A stretch of 64,000 bases of DNA from a bacterium 1XD21-70 (GTDB taxonomy: Bacteria > Bacillota > Clostridia > Lachnospirales > Lachnospiraceae). Positions 35,205 through 43,253 of the stretch are shown in pieces. Within the stretch, counting starts at the first letter, position 1. Every line of letters begins with the position of its first letter. The translations under genes were made by a program, and so were the position numbers. Location: the NCBI GenBank assembly GCA_003669055.1, contig RAYB01000005.1:62001-126000 (forward strand), in the 5' to 3' direction. The notes beneath the pieces are model-generated. The model saw nothing but the letters and a program-made list of their open reading frames with translations. It made no database searches and had not been told where the DNA came from.

Positions 35205-35797
35205 AAATGAGCGGCAATGGAGTAAGGATCCGGGTAGCAGCCAGGGAGGATGCCAAAGAACTTTTGGAGATCTATGCCCCTTATGTAGAAAAGACGGCAA
35301 TCAGTTTCGAGTGGGATGTGCCCGGGCTTGAAGAATTTCAGGCGAGGATAGAAAAAACTTTAAGAAAATACCCGTACCTGGTGGCAGAAAAAGACGGGGA
35401 ATTGCTGGGGTATGCCTATACCGGCCCGTTTGTGGGGCGGGCAGCCTATGGCTGGAGCGCAGAGGTGAGCATCTACCTGAAAGAAGGCCGGCAGAAGATG
35501 GGCATAGGGAAAAAACTCTACCAGGCAATCGAGGCTGTTTCCAGGGCACAGAACATCAAAAGCCTGAATGCATGCATCGGCAGCCCGGAAACGGAGGATG
35601 AGTACCTGACCAAAAACAGCATAGAGTTCCATGCCCATATGGGCTACCGCATGGTGGGGGAGTTTTATAAATGCGGCTATAAATTCGGGCGTTGGTATAA
35701 CATGGCATGGATGGAAAAAATCATCGGGGAGCATGGAAAAGAACCGGCGCCGGTGGTTCCTTTTCCGGATCTGGATGAACTCATAGCAGAAATTTAG
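35201..35797 (+). CDS. GNAT N-acetyltransferase, phosphinothricin-acetyltransferase-like
   Basis: A 198-residue acetyl-CoA-dependent acetyltransferase. It opens with the PAT-family pattern VRIRVAAREDAKELLEIYAP, then EKTAISFEWDVP, a central strand GYAYTGPFVGRAAYGWSAEV and the acetyl-CoA loop GRQKMGIGKKLYQAIE, ending with FHAHMGYRMVGEFYKCGYKF and WYNMAWMEK. Relatives acetylate methionine sulfoximine, phosphinothricin or other amino-acid-like amines; the substrate here is unknown. The ATG overlaps the stop of the hybrid kinase (ATGA), so it is translationally coupled. A second ATG two codons later is possible. Confidence 0.85.
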   Translation: MKMSGNGVRIRVAAREDAKELLEIYAPYVEKTAISFEWDVPGLEEFQARIEKTLRKYPYLVAEKDGELLGYAYTGPFVGRAAYGWSAEVSIYLKEGRQKMGIGKKLYQAIEAVSRAQNIKSLNACIGSPETEDEYLTKNSIEFHAHMGYRMVGEFYKCGYKFGRWYNMAWMEKIIGEHGKEPAPVVPFPDLDELIAEI

Positions 35798-35814
35798 AAT
35801 TTTAAGAGAAACCT

Positions 35815-35843
35815 TTGACGTTTCCCGTTTTCCATGGTAGGAT
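35815..35843 (+). promoter_or_regulatory. Promoter of the transaldolase-like gene
   Basis: TTGACG and TAGGAT are separated by 17 bp, 50 bp before the start. Boxes have 5 and 4 consensus bases. The upstream acetyltransferase stops only 18 bp before, so this begins a separate unit. Confidence 0.55.
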
Positions 35844-35893
35844 GCTATTGTAACAAATGAAATACCAAAGGATTGGGAAAGGAGAGTAGGAAA

Positions 35894-36544
35894 ATGAAGT
35901 TTTTTGTGGATACTGCCAATGTGGAGGAGATCCGTAAGGCCAATGACATGGGGATTATCTGTGGGGTGACCACCAATCCATCCCTGATTGCCAAGGAAGG
36001 GCGCGATTTTAACCAGGTGATTGCAGAGATTGCCTCGATCGTGGATGGGCCGATCAGCGGAGAGGTGAAGGCCACTACCGTGGACGCAGAGGGGATGGTC
36101 CGGGAAGGGCGGGAGATTGCCGCTATCCACCCCAACATGGTGGTGAAGATCCCTATGACCATGGAAGGGCTCAAGGCAGTAAAGGTTCTTCACGCAGAGG
36201 GGATCCATACCAATGTGACGTTAGTGTTTACCGCGGCGCAGGCACTTTTGGCTGCCCGTGCCGGTGCTACCTATGTGTCCCCGTTTTTGGGGCGGCTTGA
36301 CGACATATCCATGCCGGGGATTGACCTGATTGGGGAGATCGCGGAGATTTTTGCTGTCCATGATATTGAGACAGAGATCATTGCTGCCAGCGTCCGCCAT
36401 CCGATCCATGTGATTGACTGTGCCCGCGCCGGGGCGCAGATTGCCACCGTGCCGTACAAGGTGCTGGAGCAGATGACAAAGCATCCCCTGACGGATGCGG
36501 GGATTTTGAAGTTCCAGGCGGATTACCGGGCAGTGTTTGGCTAA
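35894..36544 (+). CDS. fsa: Fructose-6-phosphate aldolase / small transaldolase
   Basis: A 216-residue class I aldolase of the short transaldolase group. It starts [20 protein letters not shown], has [13 protein letters not shown], the Schiff-base Lys85 in MVVKIPMT (the same position as in E. coli FSA), and THVTL-like [19 protein letters not shown] followed by [11 protein letters not shown]. Proteins of this size act either on fructose 6-phosphate or as true transaldolases in the pentose pathway; clostridia often use them for the latter. The gene has its own promoter, and the amidotransferase-like gene begins a few bases after its stop. Confidence 0.92.
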   Translation: MKFFVDTANVEEIRKANDMGIICGVTTNPSLIAKEGRDFNQVIAEIASIVDGPISGEVKATTVDAEGMVREGREIAAIHPNMVVKIPMTMEGLKAVKVLHAEGIHTNVTLVFTAAQALLAARAGATYVSPFLGRLDDISMPGIDLIGEIAEIFAVHDIETEIIAASVRHPIHVIDCARAGAQIATVPYKVLEQMTKHPLTDAGILKFQADYRAVFG

Positions 36545-36548
36545 AGGC

Positions 36549-37259
36549 ATGCTTTATCCGACTATCGGTGTTCCCTTCATGGGGACAGATTTGTTTTGCC
36601 GTTATCAGCAATATAAATATACCCGCTGCCTGCGGCGTGCCGGTGCCGTGGTCCAGGTTCTGATGCCAGGCACCGAGCCGGAGGCCGTGTCCGCTGCTGT
36701 CAGCCGTTGTGCAGGTTTTTTATTCCCCGGAGGGCCGGATATACGGCCGGACTTGTATGGGCAGAAGCCCCAGGCTGGCTGTGGGAAGCCGGACCTGGTG
36801 CGGGATGCTTTTGAACTGCCGCTGCTTAGCGCCGTTTTGGCCGCGGGGAAGCCGCTGTTTTGCATCGGGCGGGGGATGCAGCTTCTGAATGTGGCATTCG
36901 GCGGTACCCTGATCCAGGACATGAAAGGGAAACAAGAATATCCGCATATGGATTTTGCGAACCGGGCATCGGCGACACATCCGATTGAATTGGATCCGGA
37001 CAGCCTGGTATCACGCCTTCTGGCTTCCGACGCGGTTACCGTGAACAGCCTGCACCACCAGGCCGCAGATACCATCGGGGAAGGGCTTTGGATTGCAGCC
37101 GACAGCCCGGAAGGCTTTCCGGAGGCGCTGGAGATAGACGGCTACCCCTTCTGCCTGGCCGTACAGTGGCATCCGGAGTATATGGCAGCAGGGACTTTGG
37201 TACAGCAGAAGCTGTTCATGGCGTTTGCAGAGGCCTGCAGAAACAGCGGCGGGAATTAA
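36549..37259 (+). CDS. C26-type glutamine amidotransferase homologue with displaced Cys
   Basis: A 236-residue protein of the PuuD-like gamma-glutamyl hydrolase family (class I amidotransferase fold). It has FLFPGGPDIRPDLYG, NVAFGGTLIQD, NSLHHQA and the His-Glu pair WHPE (208, 210). The nucleophile elbow should read GICRGMQ; here it reads CIGRGMQ (105-111), so Gly107 holds the catalytic position and a Cys sits two residues earlier. It is therefore probably not a normal hydrolase unless Cys105 can substitute. The ATG lies 4 nt after the fsa stop with a poor ribosome site, so translation is likely coupled; a TTG four codons earlier is the alternative. No polyamine catabolism genes are adjacent. 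Confidence 0.75.
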   Translation: MLYPTIGVPFMGTDLFCRYQQYKYTRCLRRAGAVVQVLMPGTEPEAVSAAVSRCAGFLFPGGPDIRPDLYGQKPQAGCGKPDLVRDAFELPLLSAVLAAGKPLFCIGRGMQLLNVAFGGTLIQDMKGKQEYPHMDFANRASATHPIELDPDSLVSRLLASDAVTVNSLHHQAADTIGEGLWIAADSPEGFPEALEIDGYPFCLAVQWHPEYMAAGTLVQQKLFMAFAEACRNSGGN

Positions 37260-37273
37260 AATTCAGAAATCGG

Positions 37274-37302
37274 TTGCACTCTCTGCAATGATTTGATAGT
37301 AT
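37274..37302 (+). promoter_or_regulatory. Promoter of the AEC transporter gene
   Basis: TTGCAC and TAGTAT are separated by 17 bp, 54 bp upstream of the start. Boxes have 5 and 4 consensus bases. Confidence 0.5.
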
Positions 37303-37356
37303 ATAGCGTATGTGTTTGAAGCTGGGAAATACGGTCAGATTACAAAGGAGAAAGCG

Positions 37357-38277
37357 ATGGCTGGGATTGCGGGTGTGCTGGCGAAGGCAGCAGCGTTTGT
37401 TTTGATTATTGTCACGGGATATGTATTAAAGAAAAAAGGATTCTTCCACCCGGATGATTTTTATCTTTTTTCTAAGGTAGTGGTACGCATTACGCTGCCC
37501 TGCGCGATTATTTCCAATTTCAGCAAGGTGTCGATGGAGAATTCCTTGCTGTTTATGTGTGTGATTGGCCTGGTGGCAAACCTTGTGATGGTAGCCGCCG
37601 GGTTCTTTCTGTACCTGCGCGGGAGCAGGCAGGACCGGGCATTTGGCATGATTAACCTGTCCGGCTATAATATCGGGAATTTCACCCTGCCTTTTGTGCA
37701 GAACTTTTTAGGGCCGGTGGGGTTTGCGGCAACCAGCCTTTTTGACGCCGGGAATGCGGTGATGTGTACCGGGGTGACCTTTACGATGGCTTCCATTGCA
37801 GCAGGGGCAGGGGAACGGCCGTCGGTAAAGAACGTGCTGAAAAGCCTGTTTTCTTCCCTGCCGTTCGATGCCTATCTGATCATGACAGTGCTGGCGGTCT
37901 GCCGGGTTTCCCTGCCGGAACTAATCACCTCCTATGCCGGGACGGTCGGAGGCGCCAATGCATTCCTGGCTCTTTTGATGATCGGGATCGGCTTTGAGAT
38001 CCGGATGGAACGGGAGAAACTGGCAAATATCATAAAGATCCTGGCCTGGCGTTATGGGATGGGGCTTTTGATGGCAGCCGCGGCTTACTTTTTCCTGCCG
38101 TTTTCCCTGGAAGTGCGCCAGGCAATTGCCCTTATTGCATTAGGGCCGGTTTCCTCCGTGTCCCCGGCATTTACCGGCAAGATAGGCGGTGATGTCGAAA
38201 TGTCCAGTGCAGTGAATTCCCTCTCGATTGTAATCAGCATTGTGATGATTACCGGTGCCCTGGCGGTGCTGTTATAA
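37357..38277 (+). CDS. AEC-family (auxin efflux carrier-like) transporter
   Basis: A 306-residue carrier with about ten hydrophobic helices in two inverted halves, the plan of the bacterial AEC family. Typical blocks are VTGYVLKKKGFFHPDDFYLF, ITLPCAIISNFSKV, the crossover GYNIGNFTLPFVQNFLG and, in the second half, ALGPVSSVSPAFTGKIGGD. Bacterial members move organic acids such as malate; the substrate here cannot be assigned. The ATG at 37357 has AAAGGAG upstream and removes a 15-codon unconserved extension. The gene converges on the MATE gene with only one base between stops. Confidence 0.85.
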   Translation: MAGIAGVLAKAAAFVLIIVTGYVLKKKGFFHPDDFYLFSKVVVRITLPCAIISNFSKVSMENSLLFMCVIGLVANLVMVAAGFFLYLRGSRQDRAFGMINLSGYNIGNFTLPFVQNFLGPVGFAATSLFDAGNAVMCTGVTFTMASIAAGAGERPSVKNVLKSLFSSLPFDAYLIMTVLAVCRVSLPELITSYAGTVGGANAFLALLMIGIGFEIRMEREKLANIIKILAWRYGMGLLMAAAAYFFLPFSLEVRQAIALIALGPVSSVSPAFTGKIGGDVEMSSAVNSLSIVISIVMITGALAVLL

Positions 38278-38278
38278 G

Positions 38279-39649
38279 CTATGACGTCTCCCGGCTGATG
38301 TTCTGCATCCGTTTGGCCATGATCCGCGGAAAGGCGTGCAGGAACAAGGTTGTGGTAACTGTGGCGGCTACCAGGTCTGCGACAGGCTCCGAGAAAAAAG
38401 TAGCCTCGGCGGAAAACAGGGCAGGCAGCAAAAGGAGGCTGGCCAGGAATACGCTTTTCCGGAAGACAGAACAAAACAGGGCTAAGCGTACCTGCCCCAG
38501 GGCAGTCGTCTCATCCACCAGCGGATATTGGACAGCCAGCGGGATGACCATGGCCGTGAACCTTTTAATGTAGCTTACGGAGCGGGAGAGGATCTCGGCG
38601 TCCTTGGTGAATAAGGCCACATAGTACGGCGAAAACAGCTGGGTTACAGCCGTCATAAAGGTACAGAAGGCAATGCATAACCCGACGATGCAGACGAATG
38701 CCTGCTTGATCCGGGGGACATTGCCGGCTCCGTAATTGAAGCTGACGACAGGCTGGCTGCCGAGGGTGATCCCGCCTAACGGCATTGTGATAAGGAGCAG
38801 GTAGCTTTGCACAATGGTGGCACAAGTGATCAGGGTATCGCCTTCTGTCGGCCCGCCGTATTTTTGGAGAACGGTGTTTAAGGCGATGAGCAGTACGCTG
38901 TCGCTGGCAATAATCAAAAATGGCGAGAAGCCAAAGGAGACGACCTGCCGGACTACCGGCCAGCAAAAGCCGCCCCACCCTAAGCGGACGGGCATTTTTT
39001 TATGGCGCAGTGACAACAGTACAAGGGCACATGAGGCCATTTGGGAAATGACGGTGGCAGCAGCGGCACCGGCCACCCCCATTCGGAAGACAAAAATAAG
39101 GAGCGGGTCAAGGGCAATGTTCAGTACAGCACCCAGGATCACGGTTGCCATGCCAAGGCCGGAAAACCCCTGTGCAATCAAAAAGCTGTTCATCCCCGCA
39201 GACATAAGTGCAAAAAAAGTTCCTGCCGCGTAAATGGTGAGGTAAGTATCCGCATACCCAAATGTAGCCGGGCTGGCGCCAAACCACATGAGCAGGCGTT
39301 CCTTGGAAACCAGGAATAGGATGGTCAGCACCAGGGAGAGGAGCAGCAGCAGAAAAAAACAGTTGTTCAGGATTTGCTGTGCTTCTTTTTTCCTTCCGGC
39401 TCCCATACGCATGGCTAATAAAGGGGAGCCTCCCAGCCCGACTAAGGAGGATACGGAGGACAGCAGGGTGACAATAGGCCCGCATACCCCTACCCCGGCC
39501 AAGGCCAGGCTGCCTACGCCGGCACCGATATACATGCGGTCAACAATAGAGTAAAGCACATTTACCAACTGAGCCAGCATGGTAGGGATTGCCAGCCTCA
39601 GCACAAGACGCGGGATAGGGTCATGCCCCAAATCATTTAGTCGTTTCAT
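38279..39649 (-). CDS. MATE-family efflux transporter
   Basis: A 456-residue multidrug/toxin exporter with twelve helices in two homologous halves. The start DLGHDPIPRLVLRLAIPTML is the familiar clostridial MATE opening, followed by LVNVLYSIVDRMYIGAGVG; the second half contains PLGGITLGSQPVVSFNYGAG. It exports cationic compounds in exchange for protons or sodium. The ATG at 39649 fits the family start; an in-frame GTG 11 codons earlier is possible, and both have weak ribosome sites. It is divergent from the EndoQ/UvrD gene across an AT-rich region carrying a 24-bp palindrome, which may control it. Confidence 0.9.
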   Translation of the reverse strand: MKRLNDLGHDPIPRLVLRLAIPTMLAQLVNVLYSIVDRMYIGAGVGSLALAGVGVCGPIVTLLSSVSSLVGLGGSPLLAMRMGAGRKKEAQQILNNCFFLLLLLSLVLTILFLVSKERLLMWFGASPATFGYADTYLTIYAAGTFFALMSAGMNSFLIAQGFSGLGMATVILGAVLNIALDPLLIFVFRMGVAGAAAATVISQMASCALVLLSLRHKKMPVRLGWGGFCWPVVRQVVSFGFSPFLIIASDSVLLIALNTVLQKYGGPTEGDTLITCATIVQSYLLLITMPLGGITLGSQPVVSFNYGAGNVPRIKQAFVCIVGLCIAFCTFMTAVTQLFSPYYVALFTKDAEILSRSVSYIKRFTAMVIPLAVQYPLVDETTALGQVRLALFCSVFRKSVFLASLLLLPALFSAEATFFSEPVADLVAATVTTTLFLHAFPRIMAKRMQNISRETS

Positions 39650-39813
39650 ACGTTTTTTATCACCAAAAAACAGTGACGGCACCTCAGCTTTCTTTTGTTT
39701 GTCTTTTGCAGGCAGGGTTTTACGAGCCGCGCTTGCAAAAAATTGAATTGTGATTGATATATCTATAATACATTATATAACAAAATAGCACATTTATGTT
39801 GGGGAGTCAATTA

Positions 39814-39837
39814 GTATTTGCAAAATTTTGCAAATAC
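39814..39837. promoter_or_regulatory. 24-bp perfect palindrome, probable operator
   Basis: The centre TTTGCAAAATTTTGCAAA is perfectly self-complementary and the symmetry extends three further bases on each side. It lies 69 bp before the EndoQ/UvrD start and just upstream of a possible leftward promoter for the MATE gene (TTGACT, 17 bp, TATTTT on the minus strand). A related half-site, TTGCAAAAAATTG, occurs at 39750. A dimeric regulator, possibly of the MarR or TetR kind, is the likely binder. The stretch 39750-39800 is AT-rich and should contain both promoters. Confidence 0.55.
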
Positions 39838-39905
39838 CGGCCTGTCTTCCCAGGCAGATGAAGCCCTCTGTGTGCCAGTCCACGGAGGGGAAGGTGAGGC
39901 GAAAT

Positions 39906-42900
39906 ATGTATATTGCAGATTTACACATCCATTCCCACTATTCCCGGGCTACCAGCAAGGACTGCACCCCGGAAGCCCTTGGCCTATGGGCTAGGAGGAA
40001 GGGGATTGATTTGCTGGGGACAGGTGATTTTACCCATCCGGCTTGGCGGCAGGAACTAAGGGAAAAGCTGATTCCTGCAGAAGAGGGGCTATACCGTTTA
40101 AAACCGGAGTTTCAGCTGAGGGATGCTATTTTTGGGCAAGAACATTTTCCGAGGTTCGTCATTTCCGGAGAGATCAGTTCGATCTACAAGAAAAACGGGC
40201 GGGTGCGGAAAGTCCACAATGTGATTTTGCTGCCCGGCCTTTCGGAGGCGGAATTGCTGTCAAAAAAGCTGGAGGCTATCGGCAATATCCATTCGGACGG
40301 CAGGCCTATCTTGGGGCTGGACAGCCGGGACTTGCTGGAGATTACCCTGGAGGCCTGCCCCAGGGCTATTTTTGTGCCTGCCCATATCTGGACGCCGCAT
40401 TTTTCCATGTTCGGGGCTTTTTCCGGCTTTGATACGGTGGAAGAATGCTTTGGGGATTTAGCGCCCTATATCCATGCCATTGAGACGGGGCTTTCCTCAG
40501 ACCCTCCGATGAATTGGCGGCTGTCAGCCCTGGACCGGTTTCAGATGATATCCAATTCGGATGCCCACTCACCGGCCAAGCTGGGGCGGGAAGCCAACCT
40601 TCTTGATATTCCCATGTCCTATGAGGGGTTATATGGGGCGGTACAGGAGGGCAAGGGGCTGGCAGGGACGATTGAGTTTTTTCCGGAAGAAGGGAAATAC
40701 CATTATGACGGGCACCGCAAATGCCATCTGTGCTTAAGCCCCCGGGAGGCGGAAAAATACCAGGGGAGATGCCCGGTGTGCGGGAAAAAGCTTACGCTTG
40801 GTGTTTCCCACCGGATAGAACAGCTGTCTGACCGGGAAGAGGGGTATGTGCGTCCGGCAGCAGTGCCTTTTGAGAGCCTGGTGCCGCTTCCAGAGGTGAT
40901 TGCCGCCTCCACCGGCCATTCTTGTGCCAGTGTGAGGGTCCAGAGGCAGTACAGGGAAATGCTGGCCGGGCTGGGAACGGAGTTTTCCATTTTGAGGGAA
41001 CAGCCGATCCAGGAGATTTCGCGCCTGGCCGGTTACCACATTGGCGAGGGGATCCGGCGCCTCCGCTCGGGCAAGGTGCGGCGTTTCCCGGGGTTTGATG
41101 GGGAATATGGCGTGATTGAACTGTTTGAGCCATCGGAATTGGGTTCCATAGAAGGCCAGATAAGCCTGTTTGAGGTAGGGATGGGAGGGCGGAAGGATAT
41201 TATGGCAACGGCAGAAGGGGAGGACGGGCAGGCCGCCAGGCAGTCAGCGGCTGGCAAAACAGAGCCTGCAAAAACGGCCGCCCCAGGAGCCGGGGAGGAA
41301 AAAAAGGATAAGAGCCAGGAGGAGGCATTTGCCCTTAATGAAGGGCAGCTGTCGGCAGTCCGTTCTGTTTCGGGCAGGATCGCAGTGGAGGCAGGGCCGG
41401 GGACCGGCAAGACAAAGACGCTGGTATCCCGAATCCTCTGCCTGCTGCAGGAACGCAGGGTAAAGCCGTCTGAGATTATGGCAGTCACTTTTACCAATAA
41501 GGCAGCCGAGGAGATGAAAACTCGCCTGGAAGGGCAGCTGGGGAAAAAGGGTGCCTTAAAAAAACTACGGATTGGGACGTTTCACGCGCTTTGCTGCGGG
41601 CAGTTAAAGGCGGCAGGAGAAGAATTTATACTGGCAGAGGAAAGCATGGCCTTGGAACTTGTGCGGGAGGCGGCCAGGGAACTGGGCGTTAAGGGGAGTG
41701 CTAAAAAACTGAGGCAGAAGATATCCGAGAGAAAATCCGGGACGGCAGAAGGGAAACAGGAAAACACCAGGGGGAGCCAGGACAGGCAAAAAGGCTGGGG
41801 ATGCCAGGAACTGGAACAGTTGGCGGATGCTTACCAGGAGCGCTTAAAAGCCTTTGGCGCCCTGGACTTTGATGACCTTCTTATCAAAGCCTTAGAGATG
41901 GCAAAAAAGGGGCAATCCCCTGTCCCTTACCTTTTGGTAGATGAATTCCAGGATATCAGCCCGTTGCAGTACCGGCTGATTGAGGCATGGAGCCAGGGAG
42001 GGAGGGAAGTCTTTATCATCGGGGATCCCAACCAGGCGATTTACGGCTTCCGGGGGGCGGATGAAAAAAGTTTTTCCCGTTTTTGCGCAGAGAAGCAGAC
42101 GGAGGTGGTCCGCCTGCACAAAAACTACCGTTCCACCCCGGAGGTCTTAGCGGCATCAGCCATGGTGTTAAACCATGAAAGGCTGCCTTTGGGAGCCAGG
42201 GGCCAGAAAGAGGACGGGAAGACGGCAGAGGAAAGCGGGGGACTGGAGGCTGTGCAAAAACCCGGTTTTCCCGTCCGCCTGGTGCAGGTGCCGGATCCCA
42301 GGCAGGAGGCGGTCTTTGTTGCCAAGGAGATTAACCGCCTGGTCGGAGGGATTGACATGCTGGACACACAGGAGGGGTTTTTCTGCCCGGAGGAACGCGT
42401 CCCCAGGAGTTTTGGTGATATTGCGGTTCTCTACCGTACCCACCGGCAGGCAGAACTTCTGGAAACCTGCCTGAAAAGAGAAGGGATCCCTTATGTGGTG
42501 GCAGGCCGGGAGGGCTTTCTGGACGAGGACGTGGTCCGCGGCAGCCTGGGATTTTTCAAAAGCCTTTTTCATCCGGATGACCATTTGTCGCGAGACTTGT
42601 GCCTGAGGCTTTTGTGGGATGGAAAAAAGGATCCGGGTGCTCTGTGCAGCTACCCGGCCCTGGCGGAGAAATATAAAAATATGTGCAGGCGGGGAAAACC
42701 CCAGAAGCTGTGGGATCTATGGCGGGAAGACATGGGGCTTTTAAAGAACCCGGCGATGGAAAAGCTTGCTGCCATGGCTGTGTTTTATAAAACCATGGAG
42801 GAGATGCTGACAGCCCTGGCTTTTGGCAGGGAAAGTGACTTAAAACGGTGGGGCGGAAAGCGCTACACCCCGGATGCCGTGACACTGATGACCATGCATG

Positions 42901-43181
42901 GCTCCAAGGGGCTGGAATTTCCGGCTGTCTTTGTCTGCGGCCTTTGTGCGGGGGTGGTTCCCCTGGAATATAAGGGGATGGAGACAGATTGGCAGGAGGA
43001 GAGGAGGCTTCTCTATGTGGCTATGACACGGGCAAGGGAGGAACTGATTCTGACAAGCCCCGGGGAGGGGTCGGTGTTTGTAAAGCAGCTGCCAAAAGAC
43101 GTCCTGGTACGGGAACAAGCCAGGCAGAAGCCAAAAAGCCGGGACGGCGGGCAGCAGATGAGCCTGTTTGATAAAGGATGA
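39906..43181 (+). CDS. Endonuclease Q-like PHP nuclease fused to UvrD/Rep helicase
   Basis: A 1091-residue fusion. Residues about 1-425 match the PHP-domain family that includes endonuclease Q, which nicks DNA 5' of deaminated bases: ADLHIHSHYSRATSKDCTP, GIDLLGTGDFTHP, HNVILLPGLSE, DAHSPAKLGREANLLD, and a zinc ribbon CHLCLS...CPVCGKKLTLGVSHR. A charged linker (about 430-485) leads to an SF1A helicase: Walker A AGPGTGKTKT (near 496), VTFTNKAAEEMKTRLEG, Walker B YLLVDEFQDISPLQYRLIE, GDPNQAIYGFRGA, LHKNYRSTPE and YVAMTRAREELIL. The helicase lacks some of the length of full UvrD in subdomain 2B. It probably nicks at damaged bases and unwinds the strand. The ATG at 39906 gives the family start; 26 upstream codons are not conserved. 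Confidence 0.88.
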   Translation: MYIADLHIHSHYSRATSKDCTPEALGLWARRKGIDLLGTGDFTHPAWRQELREKLIPAEEGLYRLKPEFQLRDAIFGQEHFPRFVISGEISSIYKKNGRVRKVHNVILLPGLSEAELLSKKLEAIGNIHSDGRPILGLDSRDLLEITLEACPRAIFVPAHIWTPHFSMFGAFSGFDTVEECFGDLAPYIHAIETGLSSDPPMNWRLSALDRFQMISNSDAHSPAKLGREANLLDIPMSYEGLYGAVQEGKGLAGTIEFFPEEGKYHYDGHRKCHLCLSPREAEKYQGRCPVCGKKLTLGVSHRIEQLSDREEGYVRPAAVPFESLVPLPEVIAASTGHSCASVRVQRQYREMLAGLGTEFSILREQPIQEISRLAGYHIGEGIRRLRSGKVRRFPGFDGEYGVIELFEPSELGSIEGQISLFEVGMGGRKDIMATAEGEDGQAARQSAAGKTEPAKTAAPGAGEEKKDKSQEEAFALNEGQLSAVRSVSGRIAVEAGPGTGKTKTLVSRILCLLQERRVKPSEIMAVTFTNKAAEEMKTRLEGQLGKKGALKKLRIGTFHALCCGQLKAAGEEFILAEESMALELVREAARELGVKGSAKKLRQKISERKSGTAEGKQENTRGSQDRQKGWGCQELEQLADAYQERLKAFGALDFDDLLIKALEMAKKGQSPVPYLLVDEFQDISPLQYRLIEAWSQGGREVFIIGDPNQAIYGFRGADEKSFSRFCAEKQTEVVRLHKNYRSTPEVLAASAMVLNHERLPLGARGQKEDGKTAEESGGLEAVQKPGFPVRLVQVPDPRQEAVFVAKEINRLVGGIDMLDTQEGFFCPEERVPRSFGDIAVLYRTHRQAELLETCLKREGIPYVVAGREGFLDEDVVRGSLGFFKSLFHPDDHLSRDLCLRLLWDGKKDPGALCSYPALAEKYKNMCRRGKPQKLWDLWREDMGLLKNPAMEKLAAMAVFYKTMEEMLTALAFGRESDLKRWGGKRYTPDAVTLMTMHGSKGLEFPAVFVCGLCAGVVPLEYKGMETDWQEERRLLYVAMTRAREELILTSPGEGSVFVKQLPKDVLVREQARQKPKSRDGGQQMSLFDKG

Positions 43182-43253
43182 CAGCGGCGCCTGAGGTTGC
43201 AATTTTTTATCGGATATGATAGCCTGAAAGAAACGGGAAGAAGGGGTGGTGCT

